This document shows, piece after piece, positions 1 through 8,750 of a DNA stretch of 60,836 nt (position 1 is the stretch's first letter; every line of letters starts with the position of its first letter). The position numbers and the translations under genes are program-made. Source of the DNA: Acidobacteriaceae bacterium (GTDB lineage: Bacteria; Acidobacteriota; Terriglobia; Terriglobales; Acidobacteriaceae). The notes below the pieces were generated by a model, which saw nothing but the letters and a program-made list of their open reading frames with translations, was not told the origin of the DNA and did not search any database. The DNA lies in NCBI GenBank assembly GCA_003132405.1, contig PKXQ01000133.1, positions 1-60,836 of the forward strand, read 5' to 3'.

Positions 1-517
1 TGTTGTGGAGGGATAATTACCCTTTGGGCGGCTTGTTTACTCCGAAGGCACTATCCGGCGTCACAAGATTTTTTTTAATATCCCTCCCTTTAGAATCATA
101 TATTTGGCGGGAAATTCCTTTCAAATCTTTGAGTTTAAAGGAGTTATACGTAAAACATTCCGGAATAAGGAGTTAGCTTGTTGGGCTCACTCGCAGGATT
201 TCGGCAGAGGGGCTTGACAGCTGACTGCCTCAACTTCGTGTTTTCAAAGAGCGCCGACTAGTGGGGCTGGGGCGGCCTCGCGGACTGTCTTGCGAGACGA
301 TAAGCTCGTACACTGCCCCAATCAGGTGGCTAGTGTCGCACGGATCAGTGGGCATGTCTGTGACGGTGCGCGCCGGCGATTGTGATGAAAAAATAGTGCG
401 TAACACAGCTGACGCACATATGCAGAATCCTGCACAATGGGCCTCGACAGGGCAGCAAAAAGGAAGGCGACGTGAGGCAAACTAAGGTCTGGCAGAATGG
501 TGGGCCGCTGGTGAATC
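1..517. other. AT-rich intergenic region with a long-range inverted repeat
   Basis: No convincing gene is seen. The DNA is visibly more AT-rich than most of the window. A 9-bp inverted repeat, GGAGGGATA at 7-15 and TATCCCTCC at 79-87, brackets about 60 bases that include a T-run at 70-76, so it could be the end of an upstream transcription unit lying outside the window. A short ORF at 261-485 has no recognisable protein features and a composition unlike the real genes, so I do not call it. Confidence 0.4.
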
Positions 518-1558
518 ATGCCTGACTCTCTCCACCTCAGCATCGTTTCTTTCGTGGTTATGTGTCTCGCATTTATTATCCTCGGCGAGATGTCCTTCAA
601 CGTCAATTCTCTCGCTATCCTCGGATGGTTGCCAGCAATTGTGCGCCAACTCCTGCATCCCACGAAATCGGGAGAGAAGATTAGGGAAACGCCATTTTAT
701 ACATTTATTGCGTTGGCGGTCGCTGCGGTTCTCGCGGAATTGACCATAACGGGGAATCACGTGTATGCGGCCCTATGTCTGTTCGGTGCATGGCTTTTTA
801 CAGCCATCGCCGCAGTGTTTGGTTTTTCGGTTCTATCTAAGATACCGAGAATCGCTTACACCGCAATCACGTGGTCAGCATCCGCAGTCGTCTTTCTTTG
901 GCTTTATTTTGTGACTTGTCCGACGCTGATAGTTTCTCCCCCAGATGTGACATTCAATCATGTGGGGGAACTCTATAGTTTTCGGGTTGAGAACAAGAGC
1001 GACCACGATACCTACATGAACTCATTCGTGTTCTATCTCGATTCATCGGCATACTCCACCGATGACTTTGATATTCAGGTGGCTCAAGATTCATTGAAGC
1101 CGTTAGCGCAGCAATTGGACGGGGTGGACTACGGGGTGCCAGATATCTTCGGCGAGATAGGATTTGTGCCGGAATCGACTAGTAGGCATTTCTTTCTTTT
1201 GCACGTCTATCACCTTGCTCCCCACGAAACACGACAGTTATCCATAAAGCTAAAACAGCACGAGATATCAACCAACCAGACGGTCAATTTGTCTTCAGAA
1301 GTGATGTCATCCAGCAACAAAGCGGTGCCTGTCACAAAGGATGGCATCGTTGTATACGTCCCCGCTCTCATCACCCGCCGCCTTGCTTTAACAGGTTTCT
1401 TGATTTGTTACCTCAAAGAGGGCGCCCATATCCCATGCGACATGCGTCGCAGCACAAAACCACCGCTCGTCATTCCAGTTGGCTGTATATCGCTGGCCGT
1501 TGTCAGCGAGAGAGAGCAAATCCCCAACAAGATATTGGCAGGAAAATGTGACCCATGA
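518..1558 (+). CDS. Hypothetical membrane protein with a soluble C-terminal domain
   Basis: The 346-residue product is not recognised. The first 130 residues hold about four hydrophobic segments (roughly 7-25, 63-80, 84-105, 112-130). They are followed by a polar region of about 150 residues rich in beta-prone sequence (for example FRVENKSDHDTYMNSFVFYL), which would lie on one side of the membrane. The last 60 residues look less ordered and may be a tail produced by a late frameshift, though this cannot be shown here. The ATG at 518 has only a weak ribosome-binding site. Base composition is lower in G+C than the following genes, consistent with recent acquisition. It converges on glgA across a hairpin. 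No function is assigned. Confidence 0.6.
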   Translation: MPDSLHLSIVSFVVMCLAFIILGEMSFNVNSLAILGWLPAIVRQLLHPTKSGEKIRETPFYTFIALAVAAVLAELTITGNHVYAALCLFGAWLFTAIAAVFGFSVLSKIPRIAYTAITWSASAVVFLWLYFVTCPTLIVSPPDVTFNHVGELYSFRVENKSDHDTYMNSFVFYLDSSAYSTDDFDIQVAQDSLKPLAQQLDGVDYGVPDIFGEIGFVPESTSRHFFLLHVYHLAPHETRQLSIKLKQHEISTNQTVNLSSEVMSSSNKAVPVTKDGIVVYVPALITRRLALTGFLICYLKEGAHIPCDMRRSTKPPLVIPVGCISLAVVSEREQIPNKILAGKCDP

Positions 1559-1745
1559 TTAAACGCTAGGAATATCGAAGGACCACAAGCGACCGAGAAC
1601 CTTGAACGGGGAATGAAGGCCCGGTTCAAAGTTCTCAGAAACTCAGTTGCAAAGGCTCAGAAAGAGCGGAGGAAATCCGCTTCCCAAGAAAAACCGCGGA
1701 GATCGGGCCGCATCCGATAGCCTTTGTGGTGCCGACGTAACGGCG

Positions 1746-1781
1746 GCCCACCCTGTCGCAAAAGGCGCGACAAGGATGGGG
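1746..1781. repeat. Hairpin between convergent genes (REP-like or terminator)
   Basis: The stem pairs CCCACCCTGTCGC with GCGACAAGGATGGGG around a short AAAAGGC loop, with a small bulge. It lies just past the 3' end of glgA and after the 3' end of the convergent membrane-protein gene, so a role in bidirectional termination or mRNA 3'-end stabilisation is plausible. No T-run follows on either strand, so it is not a classical intrinsic terminator. The motif has the look of a dispersed intergenic element, but only one copy is present in the window. Confidence 0.6.
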
Positions 1782-1806
1782 CACCCTCATCGTCGCGCTG
1801 CGGACG

Positions 1807-3306
1807 CTAGCCTAGCACCGGTTCTTTTTTCAAGTCGGCTGCGGCAACTGCGTCGGCGCTTGCTCGTACCTGTCGCGCACGCTCATAGACCTTGCCGTAT
1901 TCGCGGGCCGACGCTCCCCAGGAAAAATCTCGGCTCATCCCGTTGCGCATTAGGGTCTGCCATGACGAGGGGTCCTGGTAGGCGAGCAGGGCGTGTTTGA
2001 TAGTCGTGAGTAGCGCTTCGCCGTTGTAGTCGGAGAATTTGAAACCGGTGCCTTTGCCGGTGCGGGCATCCCAAGGTTCGATGGTATCGTCGAGGCCTCC
2101 GGTCGCGCGCACGATGGGGACGGTGCCGTATTTCAGGCTGTAGATCTGATTCAGGCCGCAGGGCTCGTAGCGCGAGGGCATGAGGAACATATCCGCTCCG
2201 GCTTCAATTTTGTGGGCGATGGCGTTGTCGAATGCTACTTTGGCGGCGATTTTGTTGGGGAATTGTTTATTGAGACGCTGGAACATTTCTTCGTAGAGCT
2301 TGTCGCCCGAGCCGAGGACGACCATGATCATCTCTTCGTGGGCGAGGCGGTCCATGATCTGGGCGATGAGATCGAAGCCCTTCTGCGCGGCGAATCTTGA
2401 GACGATGCCGATCACCGGCACTTTCGTGTCGACATTGGTGATTCCGAAGGCTTGCAGCAGGTCTTGTTTGCACTTCAGCTTGCCGGACAGATCCTGGGGC
2501 GAATATTTTGCCGCGATAAATTTGTCGGTCTGCGGATTCCACTCGTCGTAGTCGACGCCGTTGAGAATACCGGCTACTGTGGCAGCGCGAGTGCGCAGCA
2601 CGCCTTCTAGGCCGAAGCCATATTCGGTGGTCTGGATCTCCTGACTATATTTCTTGCTGACGGTGGTGACGTAATCGGAGTAGACGAGAGCGCCCTTCAG
2701 GAAATTCACCTGGCCGAAAAATTCCATCTTGGAGATGGTGAGCAAATCCCAGGGAAGCATGAGCAGCGGCAAAGTGTCGGGCGGGAAAAGACCCTGGTAT
2801 CCCATGTTGTGGATGGTGAAAACGGTGGCGACTTCGCGGAAGGCGGGATCTTCGGCGTAGAGCGTGCGCAGCATGACGGGCACGAGGGCAGACTGCCAGT
2901 CGTGGCAATGGAAGACGTGGGGCACGCCGAGAACTTTGGAGGCTTCGAGGACGGCGCGAGAGAAGAGGGCAAAGCGTTCGGCGTTATCGGGATAGTCGCC
3001 GGCTGTGGTTCCATAGAGCGCGTCGCGATCGAAGTAGGGTGGGTAATCGACGAAATAAAATTTGACGCCGGCGCTCGGGCCGGCGGTGACGACCGAGCAG
3101 AAGCGATACTTGTCGTCGAAGGGGACGGTGATGCTGCGCACCACAGTCTGAGGGTCGGTCAGTTTGGTTTGACGATAACGAGGGATGTACACGCTGACCT
3201 GGTGCCCGAGAGCGGCGAGAGCACGCGGCAGGGCGCCGACTACGTCGGCTAGTCCGCCAGTTTTAGAAAATGGTACGCACTCGGATGCGGTAAAAGCGAT
3301 ATGCAT
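1807..3306 (-). CDS. glgA: Glycogen synthase (ADP-glucose type)
   Basis: The enzyme transfers glucose from ADP-glucose to the non-reducing end of alpha-1,4-glucan in the cytoplasm. The 499-residue length is typical of GT5 bacterial glycogen synthases. The N-terminal GT-B domain carries the sugar-nucleotide loop KTGGLADVVGALP at about residues 16-28, followed by the family block FTIHNMGYQGLFP near residue 166. The C-terminal domain has the EPCGLNQIYSLKYG and ATGGLDDTI signatures that position the donor phosphate. The ATG at 3306 is preceded by a GGAGG ribosome-binding site. No other glycogen genes are adjacent; rsmA diverges upstream across a spacer holding a heptamer-repeat hairpin. Assignment by family signatures is secure. 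Confidence 0.96.
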   Translation of the reverse strand: MHIAFTASECVPFSKTGGLADVVGALPRALAALGHQVSVYIPRYRQTKLTDPQTVVRSITVPFDDKYRFCSVVTAGPSAGVKFYFVDYPPYFDRDALYGTTAGDYPDNAERFALFSRAVLEASKVLGVPHVFHCHDWQSALVPVMLRTLYAEDPAFREVATVFTIHNMGYQGLFPPDTLPLLMLPWDLLTISKMEFFGQVNFLKGALVYSDYVTTVSKKYSQEIQTTEYGFGLEGVLRTRAATVAGILNGVDYDEWNPQTDKFIAAKYSPQDLSGKLKCKQDLLQAFGITNVDTKVPVIGIVSRFAAQKGFDLIAQIMDRLAHEEMIMVVLGSGDKLYEEMFQRLNKQFPNKIAAKVAFDNAIAHKIEAGADMFLMPSRYEPCGLNQIYSLKYGTVPIVRATGGLDDTIEPWDARTGKGTGFKFSDYNGEALLTTIKHALLAYQDPSSWQTLMRNGMSRDFSWGASAREYGKVYERARQVRASADAVAAADLKKEPVLG

Positions 3307-3380
3307 GATGAAGACGCCTCCTCGGCCAGGACTGGATATGCCTCGGTCACGTTATGATGATGATGGTAGAGACGTGGACG

Positions 3381-3446
3381 ATTTGTAATTTGTGATTTGT
3401 AATTGAGAATTTACCCGATAGCGGTTCTTCAATTACAAATTACAAG
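3381..3446. repeat. Heptamer-repeat hairpin (glgA-rsmA spacer)
   Basis: The left arm consists of 7-nt units (ATTTGTA, ATTTGTG, then ATTTGTA and ATTGAGA) starting at 3381. The right arm at 3427-3446 is close to its reverse complement, so the whole can fold into a long AT-rich hairpin with a loop of about 20 nt. It sits between the divergent starts of glgA and rsmA. Five other spacers hold elements with the same 7-nt periodicity but different sequence. Confidence 0.7.
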
Positions 3447-3475
3447 TCGACTATTACCAATCCACTCCAGTTTAA

Positions 3476-4357
3476 ATGCCGGGAAGAAAGAGGGTCAATG
3501 TGCCGAAGGGCGCTGCCGTTCCAGCCAGTCCGCGGAAGCCTAAATTAGGACAGCATTTTCTTTCGAGTGAGGGCGCGGCTCTGCGCATTGTGGAGGCGCT
3601 CGGAGATGTCTCGGAAGCGACGGTGCTGGAGATCGGTCCTGGTCGTGGCGCGATCACGGATTTGCTGGCGCGGAGGGCACGGCGATTGATTGCGGTGGAA
3701 GTGGATCGCGTGCTCTCGGCGCAGCTGCGGATGAAATTTTCCATGGAGCCGAATGTTGAGATCATCGAAGGCGACATCCTGACGATTGAACTGGACACGG
3801 TGTTTGGGGCGAAGCCCGGCAGTTTGCGCACCGGGCTGAATTTTGCGCCGGAGCCGGCGCGTGTGGTTGGCAACCTGCCGTATTACATCACCTCTGATAT
3901 TCTTTTGCGCCTGCTCGAGTATCACCGTTATTTTTCGACGATTGTGATTATGGTGCAGAAGGAAGTAGCCGACCGGCTGGCGGCTTCGGCGGGAGGCCGC
4001 GACTATGGCTTGCTTTCGGCTACGGCGCAGCTTTACGGGCGAGTCGAGCAACTTTTTACGCTTCCGCCGGGAGCGTTTGCTCCGGCGCCGAAAGTGCATT
4101 CGAGCGTGGTTCGGATCACGATCAAGCCGCGGCTGGAAGCGTTGCGGGTTTCGGAAGGCGAATTCATTGCGTTTTTGAAATTATGCTTTGGGCAGAAGCG
4201 CAAGACACTCTGGAACAATCTTAAGACGGGTTACGATGAGGATAAGCTGCGGGCGGCGCTGGCGAAGAGCGGCGTGAAGCCGGCGATCCGAGCGGAGGCG
4301 CTGCCACTGGAGCGTACGGCGGCGTTGTTTCGCGCGCTTGAGGATGGCGAGGTGTAG
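3476..4357 (+). CDS. rsmA: 16S rRNA (adenine(1518)-N(6)/adenine(1519)-N(6))-dimethyltransferase
   Basis: RsmA (KsgA) dimethylates two adjacent adenines in the 3' terminal helix 45 of 16S rRNA during late 30S assembly. The sequence has the family opening KLGQHFL near residue 24, the SAM-binding motif EIGPGRGAITDLL near residue 59, the acidic motif AVEVDR, and the catalytic motif IV NLPYYITS near residue 127. The C-terminal helical domain includes FGQKRKTLWNNL. Length (293) is slightly above the usual 270 because of an N-terminal extension. A GTG at 3500 with an AGAGGG ribosome-binding site five bases upstream is an attractive alternative start and would remove eight residues. The gene stands alone, divergent from glgA. 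Confidence 0.96.
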   Translation: MPGRKRVNVPKGAAVPASPRKPKLGQHFLSSEGAALRIVEALGDVSEATVLEIGPGRGAITDLLARRARRLIAVEVDRVLSAQLRMKFSMEPNVEIIEGDILTIELDTVFGAKPGSLRTGLNFAPEPARVVGNLPYYITSDILLRLLEYHRYFSTIVIMVQKEVADRLAASAGGRDYGLLSATAQLYGRVEQLFTLPPGAFAPAPKVHSSVVRITIKPRLEALRVSEGEFIAFLKLCFGQKRKTLWNNLKTGYDEDKLRAALAKSGVKPAIRAEALPLERTAALFRALEDGEV

Positions 4358-4407
4358 GGGACCGCATTGTCGTCTTCTTGGGGCGCTCTTTTCAATCGCC
4401 GACTTTC

Positions 4408-4425
4408 GCGGGCGAGGGCGCCCGC
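4408..4425. repeat. Short hairpin with GAGGGC loop, copy 1
   Basis: A perfect 6-bp stem GCGGGC/GCCCGC encloses the hexaloop GAGGGC. It is preceded by GACTTTCGCG. The element at 7611-7664 has the same loop, a different stem and the nearly identical lead GATTTTCGCG, so the two look like members of one dispersed family in which the stem is free to vary. It lies in the short spacer between rsmA and the Memo-family gene. Confidence 0.6.
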
Positions 4426-4446
4426 TCCACACTAAGAGACACGATT

Positions 4447-5274
4447 ATGACTTCCGCTTTGCGAGCTCCGGCGGTTGCTGGCAGGTTTTATCCGGCACGT
4501 CCCGAGGAGTTGATGCGAGACGTCCGTGGATATATTTCCCCACACGCGGGCTCGGTCACTAGCGCTATTGGGTGCGTTGCTCCACACGCCGGTTATATCT
4601 ATTCTGGCGGGGTTGCGGGCGCTGTTTATTCGGGGCTGGAAATTCCTGAACATTGCATAATTCTGTGTCCGAATCACACGGGCAAAGGACAGGCGCTGGC
4701 GGTGATGGCTACTACTACGTGGCAGACTCCGCTGGGCGAAGTTGCGGCGGACGCGGGCGTGGCGACTGAGTTGTTGCGCCGCTTCCCTGCCCTGCGCGAG
4801 GACAGCGCGGCGCACCGCAGCGAGCATGCCATCGAAGTTCAGCTTCCTTTTTTGCAGGTGCGACAGCCGCGGTTGAAGATCGTCCCGATTGCTATCGGTA
4901 CGCGCGACTTTGATGTGCTGCGAGGCCTCGGTGAAGCGCTGGCGGAGGTTATTGGCGATTTGCAAGAGGCTGGCTCGGGGAAAGTGCTCATGGTCGCCTC
5001 TAGCGACATGAACCACTACGAGTCGGACGCGATTACGCGGGTCAAGGATCACAAGGCCATCGAAAAAATCTTAGCTATGGATGCGCGCGGGTTGTGGGAG
5101 GTGGTGATGAACGAGGACATCTCCATGTGCGGTTTTGGGCCGACAGTTACGATGCTCACCGCAGCGAAACTTTTGGGCGCGACGTCGGCTACGCTGGTGA
5201 AGTACGCAACTTCGGGCGAGGTTTCTGGCGATTTTGAGGCAGTGGTGGGGTACGCGGGGATTATTGTGCTGTGA
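4447..5274 (+). CDS. Memo-family protein (AmmeMemoRadiSam system protein B)
   Basis: The 275-residue protein belongs to the Memo family, which shares its fold with class III extradiol dioxygenases (LigB). Recognisable blocks are PAVAGRFYP near the start, APHAGYIYSG, the CPNHTGKG turn, HAIEVQLPFL and SSDMNHYE, which together supply the His/Asp cluster of the pocket. In many bacteria and archaea this gene accompanies an AMMECR1 gene and a radical SAM gene (hence AmmeMemoRadiSam); neither partner is visible here. The reading frame is open back to 4378, but the ATG at 4447 begins exactly at the family N terminus, so I prefer it. Its biochemical role is not firmly known. Confidence 0.85.
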   Translation: MTSALRAPAVAGRFYPARPEELMRDVRGYISPHAGSVTSAIGCVAPHAGYIYSGGVAGAVYSGLEIPEHCIILCPNHTGKGQALAVMATTTWQTPLGEVAADAGVATELLRRFPALREDSAAHRSEHAIEVQLPFLQVRQPRLKIVPIAIGTRDFDVLRGLGEALAEVIGDLQEAGSGKVLMVASSDMNHYESDAITRVKDHKAIEKILAMDARGLWEVVMNEDISMCGFGPTVTMLTAAKLLGATSATLVKYATSGEVSGDFEAVVGYAGIIVL

Positions 5275-5424
5275 GGGGATTGTAGCGCTGTGAAAAGTGT
5301 TACGTTCCACAGAGGAGCTACTTCACTTCTAATCATCAGGCGGAACGGAGGATGTTTAATAGGCGCCGATGCGTAGGTGCTTCGCTCCGCGAACGATGAC
5401 AAGCCTTATAAATACGAGACGCCC

Positions 5425-6783
5425 TTAGTGGGGGCGGGCGCCGGCCGCCGCCGGGACTGGGTGCGCCGACATTGCTGGAGCGGCGCTCCTCTCGCCCATT
5501 GGACTTGAACCGCTGAAGCCGCTGGTTGCGGGGCCGAGAGTGCGTGCGGGCTGAATCGTTGAAACCGTTACGGGATGGGCGGTCTGATTCATCTTTTTTG
5601 CGAAACGATCGAGGTGATTGACGGAGCCTCGCGGCACTCCAAAACCAGCCGAGCCGGGATTGATGGTCAGCCGCTCCGGCGCTCCGTTTGCCGGTTCGAA
5701 AGCCGGGCCGCGGCCTACCATTACTGTCTGATGGCCAGTTATGGGCGCCGTGGGGATTAGGGTTTTCGCTGGAGCGTTGACTACCGTCGGATACGCATTC
5801 CAGGAATTCCAGTTGCCGGGCTGCCAGACCCATCCGAAACCGGGAGCGAAAGCCCAGTTGCCGTAGTTGTAGGGCATCCATCCCCAGGGATAGCCGGAGA
5901 CCCACATGTAGCCCATCCCGGGATAGGAGGACCATGCGCCGTCCATGAACGGGCTCCAGCCAGCGCCGATGAAGTAGGGCTGCCACACGTTGCCATAACC
6001 GGGGACCTGCATGAAGTTGCCGTAATAGTTCAGGTCGCTCATTCCGTAGGCGTAGGGCGAGGCTAGGCTGGCCGAGCTGGTGGTCGTGGCGTATTGATCG
6101 TGATAGTCAGACTGCTGGTGGTCCCAGGCATCGGTGGGTTCAGCTTCGTAATTCTTTGCGATTTTGAATGTGTCTTTCGCGGCGGGATCGCCCGCGGTAA
6201 AACTTAAGGTGGCGCTGTGCTTGTCGGCTAGATCGAATTGTCCCGAGGGTCCCGTGGCGCTGACTTTACCTTTGAATACAGCGATGGTCGCGCGGCTCGA
6301 GCCGTTGAGCTCGGCGCGGAAATGGGCGGACTGTTCGACGGTTAGCGACTCGCGGGCAAAATTCAGCTGAAACTGGTCGCCGGTCTTCTTGTCGTACGCG
6401 TTCTTCAGGTGAAGATTGGCGTACACAGTTCCGGAGACGAGATCGACGGCGTTGAGCTTCTGGCCTTCATCGCCGAGTGATAGATTGGCGAAACTTATTT
6501 CGCTGCCGGGCGCGAGGCGGAGAGCGCTGCCATCTTCGAATTCAATTTCGGCGCGTCCATCCTTGCCGGTCTTTATCTTCGTGCCTTCGATCACGGGCAG
6601 ATTCATAAAGGCCCTGTCGAAGCCGTCGCCGGGAGCGCGTTCGATCTGCACTGTGCCTTGCACATCACTTAAGCGGACGATGCGCGCCTTCGATCCGGCC
6701 GAGGCGGGCATTACAAGCACCAGCACGACAAGCGTGGTCGACATTGCCAGTGTTCTTGTTTCGGCGATTCTTCGAATCCACAT
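5425..6783 (-). CDS. Secreted FecR-domain protein with Trp/Tyr/Gly-rich C-terminal region
   Basis: An N-terminal signal peptide (hydrophobic core at about residues 14-28, ending PASAGS) is followed by a FecR domain at roughly residues 35-110, seen in GTVQIERAPG, VIEGTKIKTGKDGRAEIEF and LAPGSEISF. The middle (about residues 255-345) is a stretch of Trp, Tyr, Gly and Pro with repeated WVWQPG-like and YGNW motifs, the kind of region that follows FecR domains in large envelope proteins of Acidobacteria. The start at 6783 is chosen because AGGGAG lies eight bases upstream; the frame is open 48 bases further. No sigma or anti-sigma gene is adjacent, so this is unlikely to be an iron-signalling FecR and is probably a structural or carbohydrate-binding surface protein. 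Confidence 0.75.
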   Translation of the reverse strand: MWIRRIAETRTLAMSTTLVVLVLVMPASAGSKARIVRLSDVQGTVQIERAPGDGFDRAFMNLPVIEGTKIKTGKDGRAEIEFEDGSALRLAPGSEISFANLSLGDEGQKLNAVDLVSGTVYANLHLKNAYDKKTGDQFQLNFARESLTVEQSAHFRAELNGSSRATIAVFKGKVSATGPSGQFDLADKHSATLSFTAGDPAAKDTFKIAKNYEAEPTDAWDHQQSDYHDQYATTTSSASLASPYAYGMSDLNYYGNFMQVPGYGNVWQPYFIGAGWSPFMDGAWSSYPGMGYMWVSGYPWGWMPYNYGNWAFAPGFGWVWQPGNWNSWNAYPTVVNAPAKTLIPTAPITGHQTVMVGRGPAFEPANGAPERLTINPGSAGFGVPRGSVNHLDRFAKKMNQTAHPVTVSTIQPARTLGPATSGFSGSSPMGERSAAPAMSAHPVPAAAGARPH

Positions 6784-6861
6784 ACATTTCTCCCTGCCCT
6801 CTGGCGACGTTTCCCCTAACATTGCGAGCATATGGTCTTTAAGTCAAGCGGAAAACGCTGA

Positions 6862-7527
6862 TTAATGAGCAGTTCGCTCCAGCAGGCGTTGGGCGCGGAC
6901 TCTGGTTACATTGATGACGCCGGGGTCGGCAATGAGCTGATCGAGGATGGGGCGAATGGCGGAGATTTCAATCAAGTCGTGGGAGCGGGCCATATCGTCC
7001 ATGTGCTTGAGCTCTTCGTCGAGCGCCAGCTTTTGATAATGGAGATCGTACTGCAGTCGGTGTCCGAATTCGAGCGTGGTGGAGAGACTCTGCATTAGTG
7101 CAGTCAGTTCCTGCACTGCGGAATTATTGGTGTAGTTGTAGGTCGATTCGCCGCTGCGTTGCGCGTCTTTGTAAGCTAAGGTTTTTTCCCCCGTGAAGGC
7201 CAGATTTTTGTGATGCGAGTCGACGTCTTTTTGAAAGTAGCCGGCCTTCGCCGCCAGCGCGAAAATTGTCTGGCGGGTTTCGGGAAGCAAGGTGAAATCC
7301 AAATCAAAGCTGTCGGTGTCGGCGGAGTCGGCGGAGAGACGGCCGCGGGACTGATAATGCGAGGCGCCGTCGGATTGCACGCGAATCGTGTAATGCTCGG
7401 GCTGAGAGGCGGGGAAATCCAGGGTGAAGGTGACGACGGCTGGAGGTTCGGTTGGAGTTGGGGGTTGGGTATGCGCGGCGGACGAGAGAACTAATAGCAG
7501 GAAGATGATCGGTAATGAACGAGGCAT
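6862..7527 (-). CDS. Hypothetical secreted protein
   Basis: The 221-residue product has a clear signal peptide (IIFLLLVLSSAAHTQ at about residues 7-21) and a mature part with no domain I recognise. It contains VTFTLDFPASQPEHYTIRV early on and two helical, acidic segments later (near EFGHRLQYDLHYQKLALDEE), and its last 40 residues resemble a helical repeat with the motif IRPILDQLIADPGVINVTRVRAQRLL. The gene precedes the FecR gene on the same strand with a gap of about 80 bases, so the two may be co-transcribed. Confidence 0.65.
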   Translation of the reverse strand: MPRSLPIIFLLLVLSSAAHTQPPTPTEPPAVVTFTLDFPASQPEHYTIRVQSDGASHYQSRGRLSADSADTDSFDLDFTLLPETRQTIFALAAKAGYFQKDVDSHHKNLAFTGEKTLAYKDAQRSGESTYNYTNNSAVQELTALMQSLSTTLEFGHRLQYDLHYQKLALDEELKHMDDMARSHDLIEISAIRPILDQLIADPGVINVTRVRAQRLLERTAH

Positions 7528-7624
7528 GGGGCGAGGTAATGATTGGGGATTCGGCGGAGAGTGTCAAGGGGAGGATGCTATTCGTGGCTCGCTTCGCATG
7601 GGAGATCTATGATTTTCGCGGAGG

Positions 7625-7664
7625 GCCGAGCTTCGCTCGGCTGGACAGACGAGGGCGTCTGTCC
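7625..7664. repeat. Tandem short hairpins; the second has a GAGGGC loop (copy 2)
   Basis: Two adjacent hairpins. The first (7625-7641) pairs GCCGAG with CTCGGC around CTTCG. The second (7643-7664) pairs GGACAGAC with GTCTGTCC around the hexaloop GAGGGC, identical to the loop at 4414-4419. They lie between the HAF-repeat gene (3' end at 7716) and the start of the secreted-protein gene (7527), so they could mark a transcript end. Confidence 0.6.
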
Positions 7665-7715
7665 CTACGCGATTCTCTTCGCCGTGAATTTTCCTCTACG
7701 CGATTACCTGCACAC

Positions 7716-8591
7716 TTACTTACACACGGCGGTGTAGCCAACGCTGTTGCTGGCGGTAAAGTAGATTTGGCCGGAGATCAAGCCGTTATTATTGATGCCG
7801 CCGGCTACGGTGTACTTCGCGCCGGAATACACGATGTTTTCAAAGACGCCATTCTCGTAGATGAAACCGAACGCGTTATCGGCGGAGATACGGTAGCCTA
7901 CGATGACCCCGGAATTGTTGACTCCGGAGAGGGCGGTTCCGTACTTTTTGCCGGGATCGTTGATGGTGGTGAATTTTCCATTCTGCCAAGCGAAGCCGTT
8001 GCTCACGGGGCCACTAACGTAGGAACCTACGACCTCGCCGTTGTCGTTAACAGCCCAGGCATTGGTTATCAGCGCATTTGGATAAGCGATGGAGGTGTAT
8101 GTTCCGTTCACCAGGATAAACCCCTTGGTGACGGTGGCGCTGGCGCTGTAACTGCCGGAGGCGTTGCCGATCTGGCTGACGTCGAACAGCCAGGTGTTGC
8201 CGGCTTTCGGATAATTGACCTCGCTAAACTCGCTGCCTTGCAGAGTGAAGCCGTGCATGTGGCCGGGGTATGCGCTGTCTTCGTAGGAGCCGGCGTTGAC
8301 TCCGCTGGCGCTGCTGCCATAGAGCCATGTGGCGGAGGATTTCGGAGCGCTGTAGATGGTGAAGGCTCCGCCGGCGGCGCGGCTAAAGGCGACGAATTGC
8401 AGCGTTTTGTTGTCGACCAGTTGGCCGACTACGGTGCCGTCGTCGCTGACTCCGTTGATTTCGCTAAATGTATATCCAGTGGGCGCCGCGAAGGTGGAGA
8501 AGGAGCAAGAGGCGGTCTGGGCGGCATGGAGCGCCGACGAATACGCGAGCAGGGTGATGATGATGGCCGAAAGGGAGCGAGATTGGAGCAT
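7716..8591 (-). CDS. Secreted HAF-repeat protein
   Basis: After a signal peptide (AIIITLLAYSSALHAAQ) the 291-residue protein is built from HAF-type repeats of about 40 residues, each centred on an [AI]-x-[GA]-[IV]-N-x-x-G-x-[IV]-x-G core: INGVSDDGTVVGQ, AWAVNDNGEVVGSY, LSGVNNSGVIVGY and AGGINNNGLISGQ. Such repeats fold into short beta-strands and are common in extracellular proteins of Acidobacteria and Proteobacteria; their function is unknown. The start at 8591 has a GAGG ribosome-binding site in GAGGACCTGATG and opens the signal peptide. The frame is open to 8732 but the extra residues are not signal-like. Confidence 0.8.
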   Translation of the reverse strand: MLQSRSLSAIIITLLAYSSALHAAQTASCSFSTFAAPTGYTFSEINGVSDDGTVVGQLVDNKTLQFVAFSRAAGGAFTIYSAPKSSATWLYGSSASGVNAGSYEDSAYPGHMHGFTLQGSEFSEVNYPKAGNTWLFDVSQIGNASGSYSASATVTKGFILVNGTYTSIAYPNALITNAWAVNDNGEVVGSYVSGPVSNGFAWQNGKFTTINDPGKKYGTALSGVNNSGVIVGYRISADNAFGFIYENGVFENIVYSGAKYTVAGGINNNGLISGQIYFTASNSVGYTAVCK

Positions 8592-8750
8592 CAGGTCCTC
8601 GATTTTTGTCGGCTGCGATCTGTGTGATTCATGGGGGAAGGCAGCGCCAGGATTCTTTGTGTGAATTTGTGAATTTAGGATAGCGCGAGATTGGGTTGAA
8701 GTCAGCGGCTGATGCACTAACGAGTGACACATGACGGGGCGGTAGAGGGG

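Noticed and set aside
261..485. 74-codon ORF on the plus strand
   Set aside because: Composition and predicted peptide are not protein-like, and the ribosome-binding site is weak.
5690..5715. tRNA-like TTCGAA arm
   Set aside because: It falls within the FecR gene and no cloverleaf can be built around it.
7515..8627. 370-codon plus-strand ORF
   Set aside because: It is the antisense shadow of the HAF-repeat gene, which has a signal peptide and clear repeats.
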